From Vibrio splendidus (lineage in GTDB: Bacteria; Pseudomonadota; Gammaproteobacteria; Enterobacterales; Vibrionaceae): a stretch of DNA of 64,000 nt. This document shows positions 55,201 to 63,367 of this stretch, piece by piece. The DNA lies in contig NZ_AP025508.1 of the NCBI RefSeq assembly GCF_024347615.1, forward strand, positions 496,001-560,000, in the 5' to 3' direction. The translations under genes and the position numbers were made by a program. The first letter of the stretch is position 1. Each line of letters begins with the position of its first letter. The notes under the pieces are model-generated. The model saw nothing but the letters and a program-made list of their open reading frames with translations, was not told the origin of the DNA and did no database searches.

Positions 55201-56828
55201 GACATAACCATACGCTCACGAATCGGGTCGATTGGCGGGTTAGTTACTTGTGCAAACAACTGCTTAAAGTAGTTTGAAAGGTGCTGCGATTGATGAGAAA
55301 GAATCGCTAGCGGCCAGTCAGCACCCATTGCAGAAAGTGGCTCGTAGCCTGTTTTTGCAAGAGGGAGAATGATTTCGTTTACTTCTTCAGAGCTCACACC
55401 AAACGATTGTTGTTTGTGTAGCAGTTTTTCTGGAGAAGGTTGGTTAAATTCGTTGCTCGCATCCGGTAGCTTTTTCAAGCTCAGAAGATTCTCTTCAACC
55501 CATTTTTCGTAGGGTTGCGATTTAGCGATACCGTCTTTCACTTCTTCATCAGAAATGATGCGGCCTTGCTCAAGGTCAGCAACGAAGATACGACCAGGCT
55601 GTAGACGACCACGGTATTCAACGTTTTCTGGTGCGATTTCAACTACGCCAGACTCAGACGCCATCACTAGGAAGTCGTCTTTAGTTACTGTGTAGCGAGA
55701 AGGACGCAGACCGTTACGGTCAAGAGTTGCACCAACTTGAACACCATCGGTGAAACATACTGACGCTGGGCCATCCCATGGTTCCATTACGTTCGCGTGG
55801 TACTGGTAGAACGCACGACGAGTTGGATCCATGTTTTTGTTTTCTTGCCATGCTTCCGGGATCATCATCATCAACGCATGTGGCAGAGTACGACCTGAAA
55901 GAACAAGTAGCTCAAGCGCCATATCGAAGTTTGATGAGTCTGAGCTACCTTCTTGACAGATAGGAAGCAGCATGTCGATTTCAGCTTGTGTAAACAGATC
56001 CGATTCTAGGATTGCTTCACGTGCTTTCATCCAGTTCAGGTTGCCGCGAACCGTATTGATTTCGCCATTATGCGCGATGTAACGGAAAGGCTGAGCTAGA
56101 CGCCAACGAGGGAATGTATTGGTAGAGAAGCGAGAGTGTACGAGTGCTAGAGCTGTCACCATAGTTGGGTTTTGCAGATCTAGGAAGTACTGAGGAACTT
56201 GTTCAGTTGTTAGCTGACCTTTGTACACCAATGTCTTGTAAGACATAGAGTTGATGTAGAAGTCATCACCAATATTTGAAACGCTTTCTAGGCATACACG
56301 AACCGTGTAGTTACGTAGAACATACAGTTTACGCTCAAGCTCTTCTGGTGTGATACCAGGGCCGCCAGAAATAAATACGTGTTCAAATTGAGGTTCAGTG
56401 CTTAATGGGTCAGCACCAATCATTGAATTGTCAGTTGGAAGTTCACGGTAGCCGATAACTTCTAACTCAAGGCGTTGTGCATTGCGTTCTAGAATGTCAC
56501 GACACTGTGCACGTTTGTATTCATCTTTAGGGAAAAGTACAACACCAACACCATATTTTTCAAAAGATGGCAGTTTAATTCCAAGCTTTACGGCTTCTTC
56601 TAGTAAGAATTCGTGCGGCTTCTGTAGCAGGATACCTGCACCATCACCAGAACACGGATCGCAGCCTTGGCCGCCACGGTGTTCCATACGTGCAAGCATA
56701 TCGAGTGCTTGAGTTACTACATCATGAGATTTGCGATTCTTTAGATGCGCAACAAAACCGATACCACAAGCGTCATGCTCCAATTCAGGAGTATACAGAC
56801 CCTGTGAGTTCTGCTCTTGATCTACCAT
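52281..56828 (-). CDS. Glutamate synthase large subunit, second type
   Basis: A 1515-residue GltB homologue of the widespread type, parallel in layout to the gltB at 45918 but well diverged. Cys21 (ELEHDA-CGIGFVAHLKNRKSHD) is the predicted nucleophile. ARMEHRGGQGCDPCSGDGAGILLQ, the FMN domain region [20 protein letters not shown], the 3Fe-4S cysteines CIMMRKCHKNTC and the C-terminal beta-helix are present. GGAAGG precedes the ATG. It is divergent from yhcC, as gltB is in E. coli, and has a long structured leader. Confidence 0.95.
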   Translation of the reverse strand: MVDQEQNSQGLYTPELEHDACGIGFVAHLKNRKSHDVVTQALDMLARMEHRGGQGCDPCSGDGAGILLQKPHEFLLEEAVKLGIKLPSFEKYGVGVVLFPKDEYKRAQCRDILERNAQRLELEVIGYRELPTDNSMIGADPLSTEPQFEHVFISGGPGITPEELERKLYVLRNYTVRVCLESVSNIGDDFYINSMSYKTLVYKGQLTTEQVPQYFLDLQNPTMVTALALVHSRFSTNTFPRWRLAQPFRYIAHNGEINTVRGNLNWMKAREAILESDLFTQAEIDMLLPICQEGSSDSSNFDMALELLVLSGRTLPHALMMMIPEAWQENKNMDPTRRAFYQYHANVMEPWDGPASVCFTDGVQVGATLDRNGLRPSRYTVTKDDFLVMASESGVVEIAPENVEYRGRLQPGRIFVADLEQGRIISDEEVKDGIAKSQPYEKWVEENLLSLKKLPDASNEFNQPSPEKLLHKQQSFGVSSEEVNEIILPLAKTGYEPLSAMGADWPLAILSHQSQHLSNYFKQLFAQVTNPPIDPIRERMVMSLNTYLGKDQNLLAETPEHCQKVELESPVLSNSELEKLRAIDNEHLQSKTLDIVFQANGDQGKLERALKRICQYAEDAVIDGYSIILLTDRAVNSNHAAIPAMLAVGAVHHHLIRKGLRAKCDIVVETGDARETHHFATLIGYGANAVNPYLVIETIVELQRTKKLDPNVHPRELFDNYRKGVNGGLLKIFSKMGISTLQSYHGAQIFEALGVSKSVVEKYFTGTVSRIQGLTIDDIAREVLVRHRVGYPAREIPAQVLDVGGVYQWKQRGEKHLFNPETISLLQESTRNKDYGQFKKYANAVDAQGDNAATLRSQLDFIKNPAGSIPLAEVEPIEKILKRFATGAMSFGSISHEAHSTLAVAMNRIGAKSNSGEGGEDPARFERKENGDWERSAIKQVASGRFGVTSYYLSNADELQIKMAQGAKPGEGGQLPGDKVDDWIGATRHSTPGVGLISPPPHHDIYSIEDLAQLIYDLKNANRNGRVNVKLVSEAGVGTIASGVAKAKADVVLIAGFDGGTGASPMSSIRHTGLPWELGLAETHQTLLKNGLRNRIVVQSDGQMKTPRDLAVATLLGAEEWGVATAALVVEGCIMMRKCHKNTCPVGIATQNKTLRERFDGRVEDVVTFFQYMAEGLREVMAELGFRSIDEMVGQSHKLKVRDDIGHWKYKNLDLTPVLHIEQARAEDGIYNQTTQNHNLEDVLDRKLIQAAIPALEKGEAVTAQFPIINTDRSAGTMLSNEISKVYKDQGLPQPMNVKFHGSAGQSFGAFLAKGVKFEVEGDANDYWGKGLSGGTLVLYPDARSTIVAEDNIVVGNVCFYGATSGESFIRGMAGERFCVRNSGAKVVVEGVGDHGCEYMTGGAAIILGSTGRNFAAGMSGGVAYVWDKAGDFETKLNAELVDLDPIEQEDKDLLLDMLTKHVEFTGSEVAQSFLDNFEASVASLVKVMPRDYKAVLQKRKAEAQQAQTEEVEAV

Positions 56829-57358
56829 AGATACATCCTTCCAGTTAAATCTAGGCGCAACTTATTTGTATTAAGTTAGCCTTGTCCTTTTATATTTATG
56901 GGTCTAAACCTGCCTATGCTGGCGGTTTGAATCCTTTCCGTATCTCGCAGGAAAAGTATTGCGAGAAAAACAATCCTTAGTGATATCCGTTTATTTTTAG
57001 CCACAAACTAGTGGTTTATATAGGTGGGATATGGGTATCACCGACTTATTGGCAAGTTTTAGGTGTAAGTAAATACTCAAAAATAGCCAATATGTGTAAG
57101 TATCCTACAATTTTGTCTAGGCGAATTGCAATGAAAGTTGGTCCATGTAGACCATTTTTTTCGTTTTATTTTGAATTTAATGTCTAACAAATGTGCAACA
57201 TTAGGCAAATAGAGCCGATTTTTTGCATGTTTATTGATATTTGATAGGTTGCTCGCAAAAAGCCTTGCGTAAACTAATTGGTCGAATTTTGCAGGGATGT
57301 AATTTTTTTTCAGAAAAAGACTGAGATTCATTTTTATTTACTTGAGCACTTTGAAAAT
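56829..57358. promoter_or_regulatory. gltB2-yhcC divergent regulatory region with gltB2 leader hairpins
   Basis: This 530-base AT-rich gap holds no gene. On the gltB2 side (minus strand) two hairpins stand in tandem: CTCGCA/TGCGAG (56944-56965) and AAACCGCC/GGC-A-GGTTT with one bulge (56906-56928). Further out the 9-mer GTGTAAGTA is repeated at 57064 and 57094, 30 bases apart. No convincing sigma70 or sigma54 promoter was found by eye on either strand. Confidence 0.45.
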
Positions 57359-58312
57359 ATGCAATTACACGAGTTGGTTAATACTATCGGCCAAGACCTT
57401 CAACGTCGTTATGGCGAAAAGGTTCACAAGCTGACACTTCATGGTGGTTTTAGCTGCCCAAATCGAGACGGCACAATCGGTCGCGGTGGTTGCACTTTTT
57501 GCAATGTAGCGTCTTTTTCCGACGAACAAACTCAGATTCAAAGTATTGCCGATCAATTAAAAGACCGTGCGGGTGAGATTGCCCGTGCTAAGAAGTATCT
57601 TGCTTACTTTCAGGCATACACCAGCACTTATGCTGAAGTGCAGGTGCTCAAGAACATGTACGAAGAAGCCCTTAAAGCTCCGGGTGCCAATATTGTTGGC
57701 CTTTGCGTTGGTACAAGACCCGATTGCGTGCCTGATTCTGTATTGGAACTGCTGTCGGGTTACGTGAAACAAGGCTATGAGATTTGGCTAGAGCTCGGGC
57801 TACAAACGGCCAATGATAAAACCCTCAAGCGAATTAACCGCGGCCACGATTTCGCGGTGTATGAAACGATCACTCGGCGCGCTCGTGCTTTGGGGATCAA
57901 GATATGTACTCACCTTATTGTTGGCCTGCCCAAAGAAACCAAAGCGGATAACCTTGAAACTTTAGATAAGGTATTAGCCGTTGGCACCGACGGTATTAAG
58001 CTGCACGGGCTCCATATAGTAGAGGGCAGTACCATGGCTAAGGCGTGGAAGGCCGGAAAGCTAGAAGCACCAAGCCTTGAGGAGTACATTGATATTGCGA
58101 CTGAGGTGATTCAACGGACTCCAGCAAACGTGGTTTATCACCGAGTATCTTCTGCGGCGAGACGCCCGACGTTACTCTCACCTTTGTGGTGTGAGAACCG
58201 TTGGTTAGCGATGACTGAGATTGGCCGTTCGCTTGATAAAACTGGCGCACAAGGCATCAAAACTGGCTCTGCATTCGAGTACACACTGCCTGTTTTAAAC
58301 GCGGTCAATTGA
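57359..58312 (+). CDS. yhcC: Radical SAM protein YhcC
   Basis: A 317-residue radical SAM protein, close to E. coli YhcC (309). The start MQLHELVNTIGQDLQRRYG is the family N-terminus; an open reading further upstream to 57278 is not expected to be translated. The iron-sulfur cysteines are in FSCPNRDGTIGRGGCTFCN (C-x11-C-x2-C, as in the Elp3-like group). Other blocks are AYTSTYAEVQVL, GTRPDCVPDSVLELL and ELGLQTANDKTL. The exact reaction is uncertain. It stands between gltB and arcB, as in E. coli. Confidence 0.93.
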   Translation: MQLHELVNTIGQDLQRRYGEKVHKLTLHGGFSCPNRDGTIGRGGCTFCNVASFSDEQTQIQSIADQLKDRAGEIARAKKYLAYFQAYTSTYAEVQVLKNMYEEALKAPGANIVGLCVGTRPDCVPDSVLELLSGYVKQGYEIWLELGLQTANDKTLKRINRGHDFAVYETITRRARALGIKICTHLIVGLPKETKADNLETLDKVLAVGTDGIKLHGLHIVEGSTMAKAWKAGKLEAPSLEEYIDIATEVIQRTPANVVYHRVSSAARRPTLLSPLWCENRWLAMTEIGRSLDKTGAQGIKTGSAFEYTLPVLNAVN

Positions 58313-58403
58313 TAGAAAATGGTGACTGTCGGTAACAGCAGATAAAACCAACAAATAGTGGTAACATTTCCCTCACAGATTTTATGGTATAGATTGAGAG
58401 TAA

Positions 58404-60155
58404 ATGGAACTGGTAATGACTTGGTTGTGGGACAGGGCGTATGGCTACGGTATTTATATCGTTGTTGTATTGCTGATTGCTCTCATCTGCTGGCATCTTT
58501 ATTCACGTTATCAGTCGCATCTTGAAAAACTTCTACTCGCTACTCCATCGCCACTCTACTTTGTTGATGTTCGAAGTGGAGAGATCTTATATGCCAATCG
58601 CCAAGCTATGCAGCTGCTTGGTATTCGCCAAATTGGCGTTAACTTTCGATTCCCTACCGTTGAAAGCGAGAATAGCTTTCGTCATTACTTAACCAATCAC
58701 ATCAACTCTCGATCATTTGAGCAGGTCTCCCTGTGGGCGCTGTCTGAATTTGAGTCCTTTAAGATCAATTTGGTTGGTCGCAGGATCCGTTTTAGAAGTA
58801 AGAAAGCGTGGATGATTCACGCATCACCGTATAAAAATACAGATGAAGAGGTGTCCCAAGAAGTTCGTGAGCTTAATGTCGCGCGCACCGCTTTGGATTC
58901 TTTATCTGAGCTGATCTATGTAAAAGATCAAAAGGGTGAGTTGGTGACGAGTAATCGCTCGTTTAAAAAGTTTTGGCATGGACGCTCTGAAGAGGGCACT
59001 TTGAGTGTTTCTGGTGGGGCTTTAAAAGGTCGAGTCAGTGAACGTTCGTGGACAACGGATCAAGACGGTAAGGGTTGTTTGCTTGAAACTTACCAAAGTG
59101 TCTTGCTCTCGCAAGATGGATCAACCATAGGTACGCTCTCAATTAGCCATGATGTGACCGATTGGCACGACATGCAGCAAAAGCTGCGCGGCGAAATGGA
59201 AAAGCGAAAAGATACTGAAGTCGCGCTTGCCCAACGTGACACCATCCTCCAAAACATCTTGGAAGCGAGCCCTGACTCGATTGGTATCTTCAACGAAAAT
59301 ATGGTTTACCAAGCATGTAATAAGCCATTTGTGGCTGCGCTGGGTATCTCTGAAGTGAGTGATTTGGTCGGTAAGCGCCTGCAAGATGTGGTGCCTAATA
59401 GTATGTATATGCGCATTTCAGACACCGATCACCAAGTGCTTCATCAAGGTAAGTCATTACGCTATATCGATAAGGTCGTCTCTAGTGATGGCGAATACAC
59501 TTGGTATGATGTGGTGAAATCACCGTTTAGGGATCTGGCATCAAGCACTAATGGTGTGTTGATCATGGCGCGTGATATTACAGAACGTTACCTTGCGGAG
59601 CAGAAACTTGAAGAAGCCAACCTTGAGCTTGAGCGTCTTAGCTTCATGGACAGCCTGACTCAGGTTTCCAACCGCCGTCGCTTTGATGAACAGCTTTCGA
59701 CGCTGTGGCATTATCATGTGCGTGAGAAATTACCACTGACGATTATGCTGTGTGACATCGATTTCTTTAAAGGTTACAACGATTTTTACGGACATCAACA
59801 AGGTGATGATGCTCTGATCCAAGTTTCTCAGGCATTTAAGCAGGTGCTGAACCGTTCATCGGATTGTGTGGCTCGTTACGGTGGTGAAGAGTTCGGCTTT
59901 ATTCTACCGAATACCACGGCTGAGGGTGCTCAGCTGGTGGCACAGCGTATCCATGATGGGATCCTTAAATTGGAACTGGCGCATGAGAAATCGAATGTCT
60001 CTGAATTCATCACGGTGAGTATTGGTATTATCTCTTACATTCCGACACCTGATGATGAAATGGATTCGGCGGTTGCCTTGGCTGACAGTGCGTTGTATCA
60101 AGCTAAATCCGACGGTCGAAACCGTTCGATGGTGCATCCTTCCTCAATTCGATAG
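58404..60155 (+). CDS. Membrane PAS-PAS-GGDEF diguanylate cyclase
   Basis: A 583-residue sensor. One membrane segment lies at residues 13-33 (YGIYIVVVLLIALICWHLY). PAS-like domains follow at about 40-130, 155-255 and 290-400 (the last ending in ITERYLAEQKLEEA), then a GGDEF domain from about residue 410. The active-site motif is GGEEF (493-497). The inhibitory I-site RSSD (484-487) stands exactly five residues before it, so feedback by c-di-GMP is likely. No EAL or HD-GYP domain is present. The signal is unknown. Its arcB neighbour hints at redox or respiratory input, which is inference. Confidence 0.93.
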   Translation: MELVMTWLWDRAYGYGIYIVVVLLIALICWHLYSRYQSHLEKLLLATPSPLYFVDVRSGEILYANRQAMQLLGIRQIGVNFRFPTVESENSFRHYLTNHINSRSFEQVSLWALSEFESFKINLVGRRIRFRSKKAWMIHASPYKNTDEEVSQEVRELNVARTALDSLSELIYVKDQKGELVTSNRSFKKFWHGRSEEGTLSVSGGALKGRVSERSWTTDQDGKGCLLETYQSVLLSQDGSTIGTLSISHDVTDWHDMQQKLRGEMEKRKDTEVALAQRDTILQNILEASPDSIGIFNENMVYQACNKPFVAALGISEVSDLVGKRLQDVVPNSMYMRISDTDHQVLHQGKSLRYIDKVVSSDGEYTWYDVVKSPFRDLASSTNGVLIMARDITERYLAEQKLEEANLELERLSFMDSLTQVSNRRRFDEQLSTLWHYHVREKLPLTIMLCDIDFFKGYNDFYGHQQGDDALIQVSQAFKQVLNRSSDCVARYGGEEFGFILPNTTAEGAQLVAQRIHDGILKLELAHEKSNVSEFITVSIGIISYIPTPDDEMDSAVALADSALYQAKSDGRNRSMVHPSSIR

Positions 60156-60247
60156 CGCATTTATCTCTTGCTGCCCCTCTATTTATCCCACTTATCTGTT
60201 TTAAACAATATAACTGTAGCTCTCTTGCTGCGTGTGATGTAGCTAGC

Positions 60248-60276
60248 TTACCTCCTCTCTTTAAACAGGGTAGAAT
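60248..60276 (+). promoter_or_regulatory. arcB promoter
   Basis: TTACCT at 60248-60253, 17 bases, and TAGAAT at 60271-60276, 30 bases before the arcB ATG, which has GGAGC as ribosome binding site. Confidence 0.55.
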
Positions 60277-60305
60277 ATTGCTAGTCTTATCGCATGGAGC
60301 GTTAA

Positions 60306-62729
60306 ATGAAACCCATGAAAAATCTCGCTCAGTATTACGTGGATCTACTCGTAAAACTGGGGATTGTCCGCTTTTCTATCTTACTCGCCTTAGCGCTTGT
60401 AGCCCTCGCAGTTGTTGTGCAAGTGGGGATAACCCTCGCACTCAAAGGTAATGTTGATGATATCGACATTGTCCGTTCGGTTTTCTTTGGTTTAGTGATT
60501 ACGCCTTGGGCGGTTTATTTCCTATCAGTGGTCGTTGATCAGCTGGAAGAGTCTCGTCAAAGGTTGGCGAAATTGGTCTCTAAGCTTGGTGACATGCGAG
60601 AGCGAGATCAAGAGCTCAACAATAAACTGCAACTCAATATCGAGAAGCTTAATCAAGAAATTGAAGAGCGTGAAAAAGCGGAAGAAGCGCGTGCAGAAGC
60701 AATGCACGATCTTGAAAATGAGGTGTTCCAGCGTGAGCGAACTCAGCTTGAACTTGCAGAGCGTACAGCACTGCTACGCTCGTTTATCGATGCCTCTCCT
60801 GATCTTATTTACTATCGCAATGAAGATGGTGTGTTCTCTGGTTGTAACCGTGCAGTTGAAGAGCTTACTGGCAAGACAGAAAAAGATCTCGTTGGCTTAA
60901 CGCCTTGGGATGTTTATAGCAAAGAGATCGCTCAACAAGTTGTTGAAACCGATAAGAAGGTATTTGCTGACAACCAAGCACTGACTTATGACCAATGGTT
61001 GGAATACCCTGATGGTCGTAAGAGCTACTTCGAACTGCGTAAGGTGCCTTTCTACAGTAAAGAAGGTCGTCACTTGGGCTTGGTCGGTTTTGGCCGTGAT
61101 ATTACTGAGCGTAAAGAGCACCAAGAGTCACTGGAGAAAGCCAGTCGTGATAAGACCACCTTTATCTCAACCATTAGCCACGAGTTAAGAACGCCGCTCA
61201 ATGGCATCATCGGCTTGAGTCGTATGTTGTTGGATAGCCAACTGACGACCGAGCAGCGCAAGCAGATGCAAACCATCAAGGTGAGCGCGGTGACATTGGG
61301 TAATATCTTTAACGATATTATCGATATGGACAAATTTGATCGTCGTAAACTTGAGTTATTCCCAACTCCGCTCAACTTTGAAGACTTCGTTGTTGAGATT
61401 GAGAGTATTTCTGCGTTAATGGCAGAGCAAAAAGGGTTAAGGTTTGATCTTGAAAGGTTATCGGATCTTCCTGCTGCGGTCGAAGTGGATGGTACTCGTC
61501 TTAGACAGGTGTTGTGGAACCTTGTAAGCAACGCGATGAAGTTCACCAAAGATGGTGGTGTCGTGATGACAGTCAGCGCTGAAATTGATGGCGACTTTGC
61601 TAACATCACCATGGAAGTAGAAGACACCGGGATTGGTATTCCTGAAAGTGAAATCGAGAAGATCTTCGCGATGTACTACCAGGTGAAGTCGGGCACAGAC
61701 AATCTACACGCTGTCGGCACTGGTATTGGTCTTGCCGTGTCTCAACAGCTGATCCATATGATGGATGGTCACATTGAAGTCACCAGTGAAGAGGGCTTTG
61801 GTAGTACCTTTACGGTTTCTATTCGAGTGCCTGTTAATCACGATACTCAGGCTCTGATCAAAACGCCAAGAAAGCAGTCCAATCTTAAGATCTTCATGGT
61901 CGAAGATATTGAGCTTAATATCACAGTAGCTCGCTCTCTACTTGAAAGCCTTGGTCATGAAGTGACAGTCGTAATGACGGGTAAAGAGGCGCAAATCGTT
62001 TTCAACCCGAAAGATTATGACTTGGTCTTACTGGATATCCAGTTACCAGATATGACGGGCTTCGATATTGCTCAATACTACCGCGAGAAATACAGCAAGC
62101 TGCCGCCTTTGGTGGCATTAACCGCAAACGTATTAAACAACAAGCAAGAATACTTCCAGAAAGGCATGGACGAAGCGATCAGTAAACCGCTGTCGGTTCG
62201 TGCAATCCAGGATGTCATCAGCGATCTTATCGAGGATGCGCCAGAGGCTATTGAGAAAGTTAAGGGTATTGATACAGCCAAGGGTATTGATACTGCAAAG
62301 GATGTTGAAAAAGTAACCGGTATTGAGAAAGTAACAGGTGCTGAAAAAGTAACAGCGAGTAAGCCTGCTCTTTCAACGATTGATACCACTTTGCTTGATA
62401 TTGATATGCTAGAGTCTTATGTTGATATTGTCGGGTCGAAACCGGTTTTGGACAGCATCGTGATGTTTGAAGATATGATGCCGGAATATATGGAAATATT
62501 GAATTCCAACATGGTGGCGAAAGATCAAGACAGCATCGTTTCTGAAGCGCATAAGATTAAAGGTGCGGCAGGTTCAATTGGCCTGAAGCGCATACAGCAA
62601 GTTGCTCAGAAAGCTCAATCTCCAGATATGCCTGCGTGGTGGGAGAACATTTCAGATTGGGTTGATGAAATAAATAACGAATACCAGAATGACATTGAAG
62701 TCTTAAAGAGTTGGTTAAATCAAAGGTAG
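60306..62729 (+). CDS. arcB: Aerobic respiration control hybrid sensor kinase ArcB
   Basis: An 807-residue tripartite kinase (778 in E. coli). Two membrane segments (about 21-47 and 58-78), a coiled coil (80-155), a PAS domain (155-270), the kinase with His292 in STISHELRTPLNG, an ATPase region, a receiver with Asp577 (LVLLDIQLPD) and a C-terminal Hpt with His749 (HKIKGAAGS). Numbering to 300 matches E. coli exactly. Cys180 is present but residue 241, a redox cysteine in E. coli, is Tyr, and no other cysteine exists. The receiver-Hpt linker has hexapeptide repeats (653-682). Partner ArcA is encoded downstream. Confidence 0.97.
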   Translation: MKPMKNLAQYYVDLLVKLGIVRFSILLALALVALAVVVQVGITLALKGNVDDIDIVRSVFFGLVITPWAVYFLSVVVDQLEESRQRLAKLVSKLGDMRERDQELNNKLQLNIEKLNQEIEEREKAEEARAEAMHDLENEVFQRERTQLELAERTALLRSFIDASPDLIYYRNEDGVFSGCNRAVEELTGKTEKDLVGLTPWDVYSKEIAQQVVETDKKVFADNQALTYDQWLEYPDGRKSYFELRKVPFYSKEGRHLGLVGFGRDITERKEHQESLEKASRDKTTFISTISHELRTPLNGIIGLSRMLLDSQLTTEQRKQMQTIKVSAVTLGNIFNDIIDMDKFDRRKLELFPTPLNFEDFVVEIESISALMAEQKGLRFDLERLSDLPAAVEVDGTRLRQVLWNLVSNAMKFTKDGGVVMTVSAEIDGDFANITMEVEDTGIGIPESEIEKIFAMYYQVKSGTDNLHAVGTGIGLAVSQQLIHMMDGHIEVTSEEGFGSTFTVSIRVPVNHDTQALIKTPRKQSNLKIFMVEDIELNITVARSLLESLGHEVTVVMTGKEAQIVFNPKDYDLVLLDIQLPDMTGFDIAQYYREKYSKLPPLVALTANVLNNKQEYFQKGMDEAISKPLSVRAIQDVISDLIEDAPEAIEKVKGIDTAKGIDTAKDVEKVTGIEKVTGAEKVTASKPALSTIDTTLLDIDMLESYVDIVGSKPVLDSIVMFEDMMPEYMEILNSNMVAKDQDSIVSEAHKIKGAAGSIGLKRIQQVAQKAQSPDMPAWWENISDWVDEINNEYQNDIEVLKSWLNQR
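62262..62351 (+). repeat. 18-bp in-frame tandem repeat in arcB
   Basis: Five in-frame units encode KGIDTA, KGIDTA, KDVEKV, TGIEKV and TGAEKV (ArcB residues 653-682). The first two 18-bp units differ at only two bases. They account for most of the extra length over E. coli ArcB and lie between the receiver and the Hpt domain. Confidence 0.85.
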
Positions 62730-62736
62730 AAGAATA

Positions 62737-63180
62737 ATGAAAAAATTAGCATTCGCCGCATGTGTCGTGGCATTAGCGGGTTGTTCTGCACCACAAGTAG
62801 AATGGCAGCAAGATAACCAAGTAGAAATATCTGCTGCGACAGTCACAATGAAAAGCAACCTGTGGCACAACAAGATGCCTACGATTGGAGAGGCTCAAGA
62901 TAAGACTCTGCACGGTTCTATCTACCTAGAGTCTGACTCACAACTACCAGCAACGCTTGCGGTTGAGAGTGTGACGGTTAAACAGGGGGCGGATACCTTG
63001 TTGGTAACAGCTGACGATCTTGATTTAAGAACACACAGTGAAACTCAGTGGGAAGTCGCTTTTGTATGGCAGCTAGAGATCGACAGTGACAAGCCTGTTG
63101 ATGTTGCGATTGAACTCAAAGACGGTGAAACCGTGAAGTGGCTCGTCGAGAAAGACGTTAAGGTTGATACGGTTTACTAA
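62737..63180 (+). CDS. Small lipoprotein of unknown function
   Basis: A 147-residue protein with a lipoprotein signal MKKLAFAACVVALAGC (lipobox LAGC) and a periplasmic part rich in beta-strand-forming residues (SIYLESDSQLPATLAVESVTVKQG..., WEVAFVWQLEID). I do not recognise the family. No cysteine besides the lipidated one and Cys9 of the signal is present. It starts eight bases after arcB and shares its terminator, so it is probably cotranscribed with arcB; a link to ArcB function is only suggested by position. Confidence 0.8.
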   Translation: MKKLAFAACVVALAGCSAPQVEWQQDNQVEISAATVTMKSNLWHNKMPTIGEAQDKTLHGSIYLESDSQLPATLAVESVTVKQGADTLLVTADDLDLRTHSETQWEVAFVWQLEIDSDKPVDVAIELKDGETVKWLVEKDVKVDTVY

Positions 63181-63203
63181 AACCTTAGCGATCAATGAAC
63201 AAT

Positions 63204-63239
63204 AAAAAAGGGAGAATGCGTTGGCATTCTCCCTTTTTA
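63204..63239. terminator. Bidirectional terminator between arcB operon and arcA
   Basis: Stem AAAAAGGGAGAATGC / GCATTCTCCCTTTTT with loop GTTG. It is A-rich on one side and T-rich on the other, and serves both converging units. Confidence 0.93.
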
Positions 63240-63270
63240 ATCACTATTGATTACGCTTCGACTGTTCGGA

Positions 63271-63321
63271 GTACTATTGGTTTATAAGTACTATCAGTTT
63301 ATAAGTACTAACGGTTTAGAA
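63271..63321. repeat. 17-bp tandem repeat, three copies, after arcA
   Basis: Units at 63271, 63288 and 63305 share GTACTA-(3 bases)-GTTTATAA; the third has TTTAGAA. The array lies in the 3' region of arcA, between its stop and the shared terminator, so it would be in the arcA 3'UTR. Confidence 0.75.
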
Positions 63322-63367
63322 CAGCTAACCGACGACAAGAACTAAACGGCCCGAAGCGCGAATCGAA

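Noticed and set aside
57278..57358. Upstream extension of yhcC by 27 codons
   Set aside because: The family N-terminus MQL begins at 57359; the extension is AT-rich, phenylalanine-rich and has no ribosome binding site.
61070..61627. 185-codon minus-strand ORF opposite arcB
   Set aside because: Antisense to a certain ArcB kinase domain, low-complexity Ser/Leu product with no ribosome binding site.
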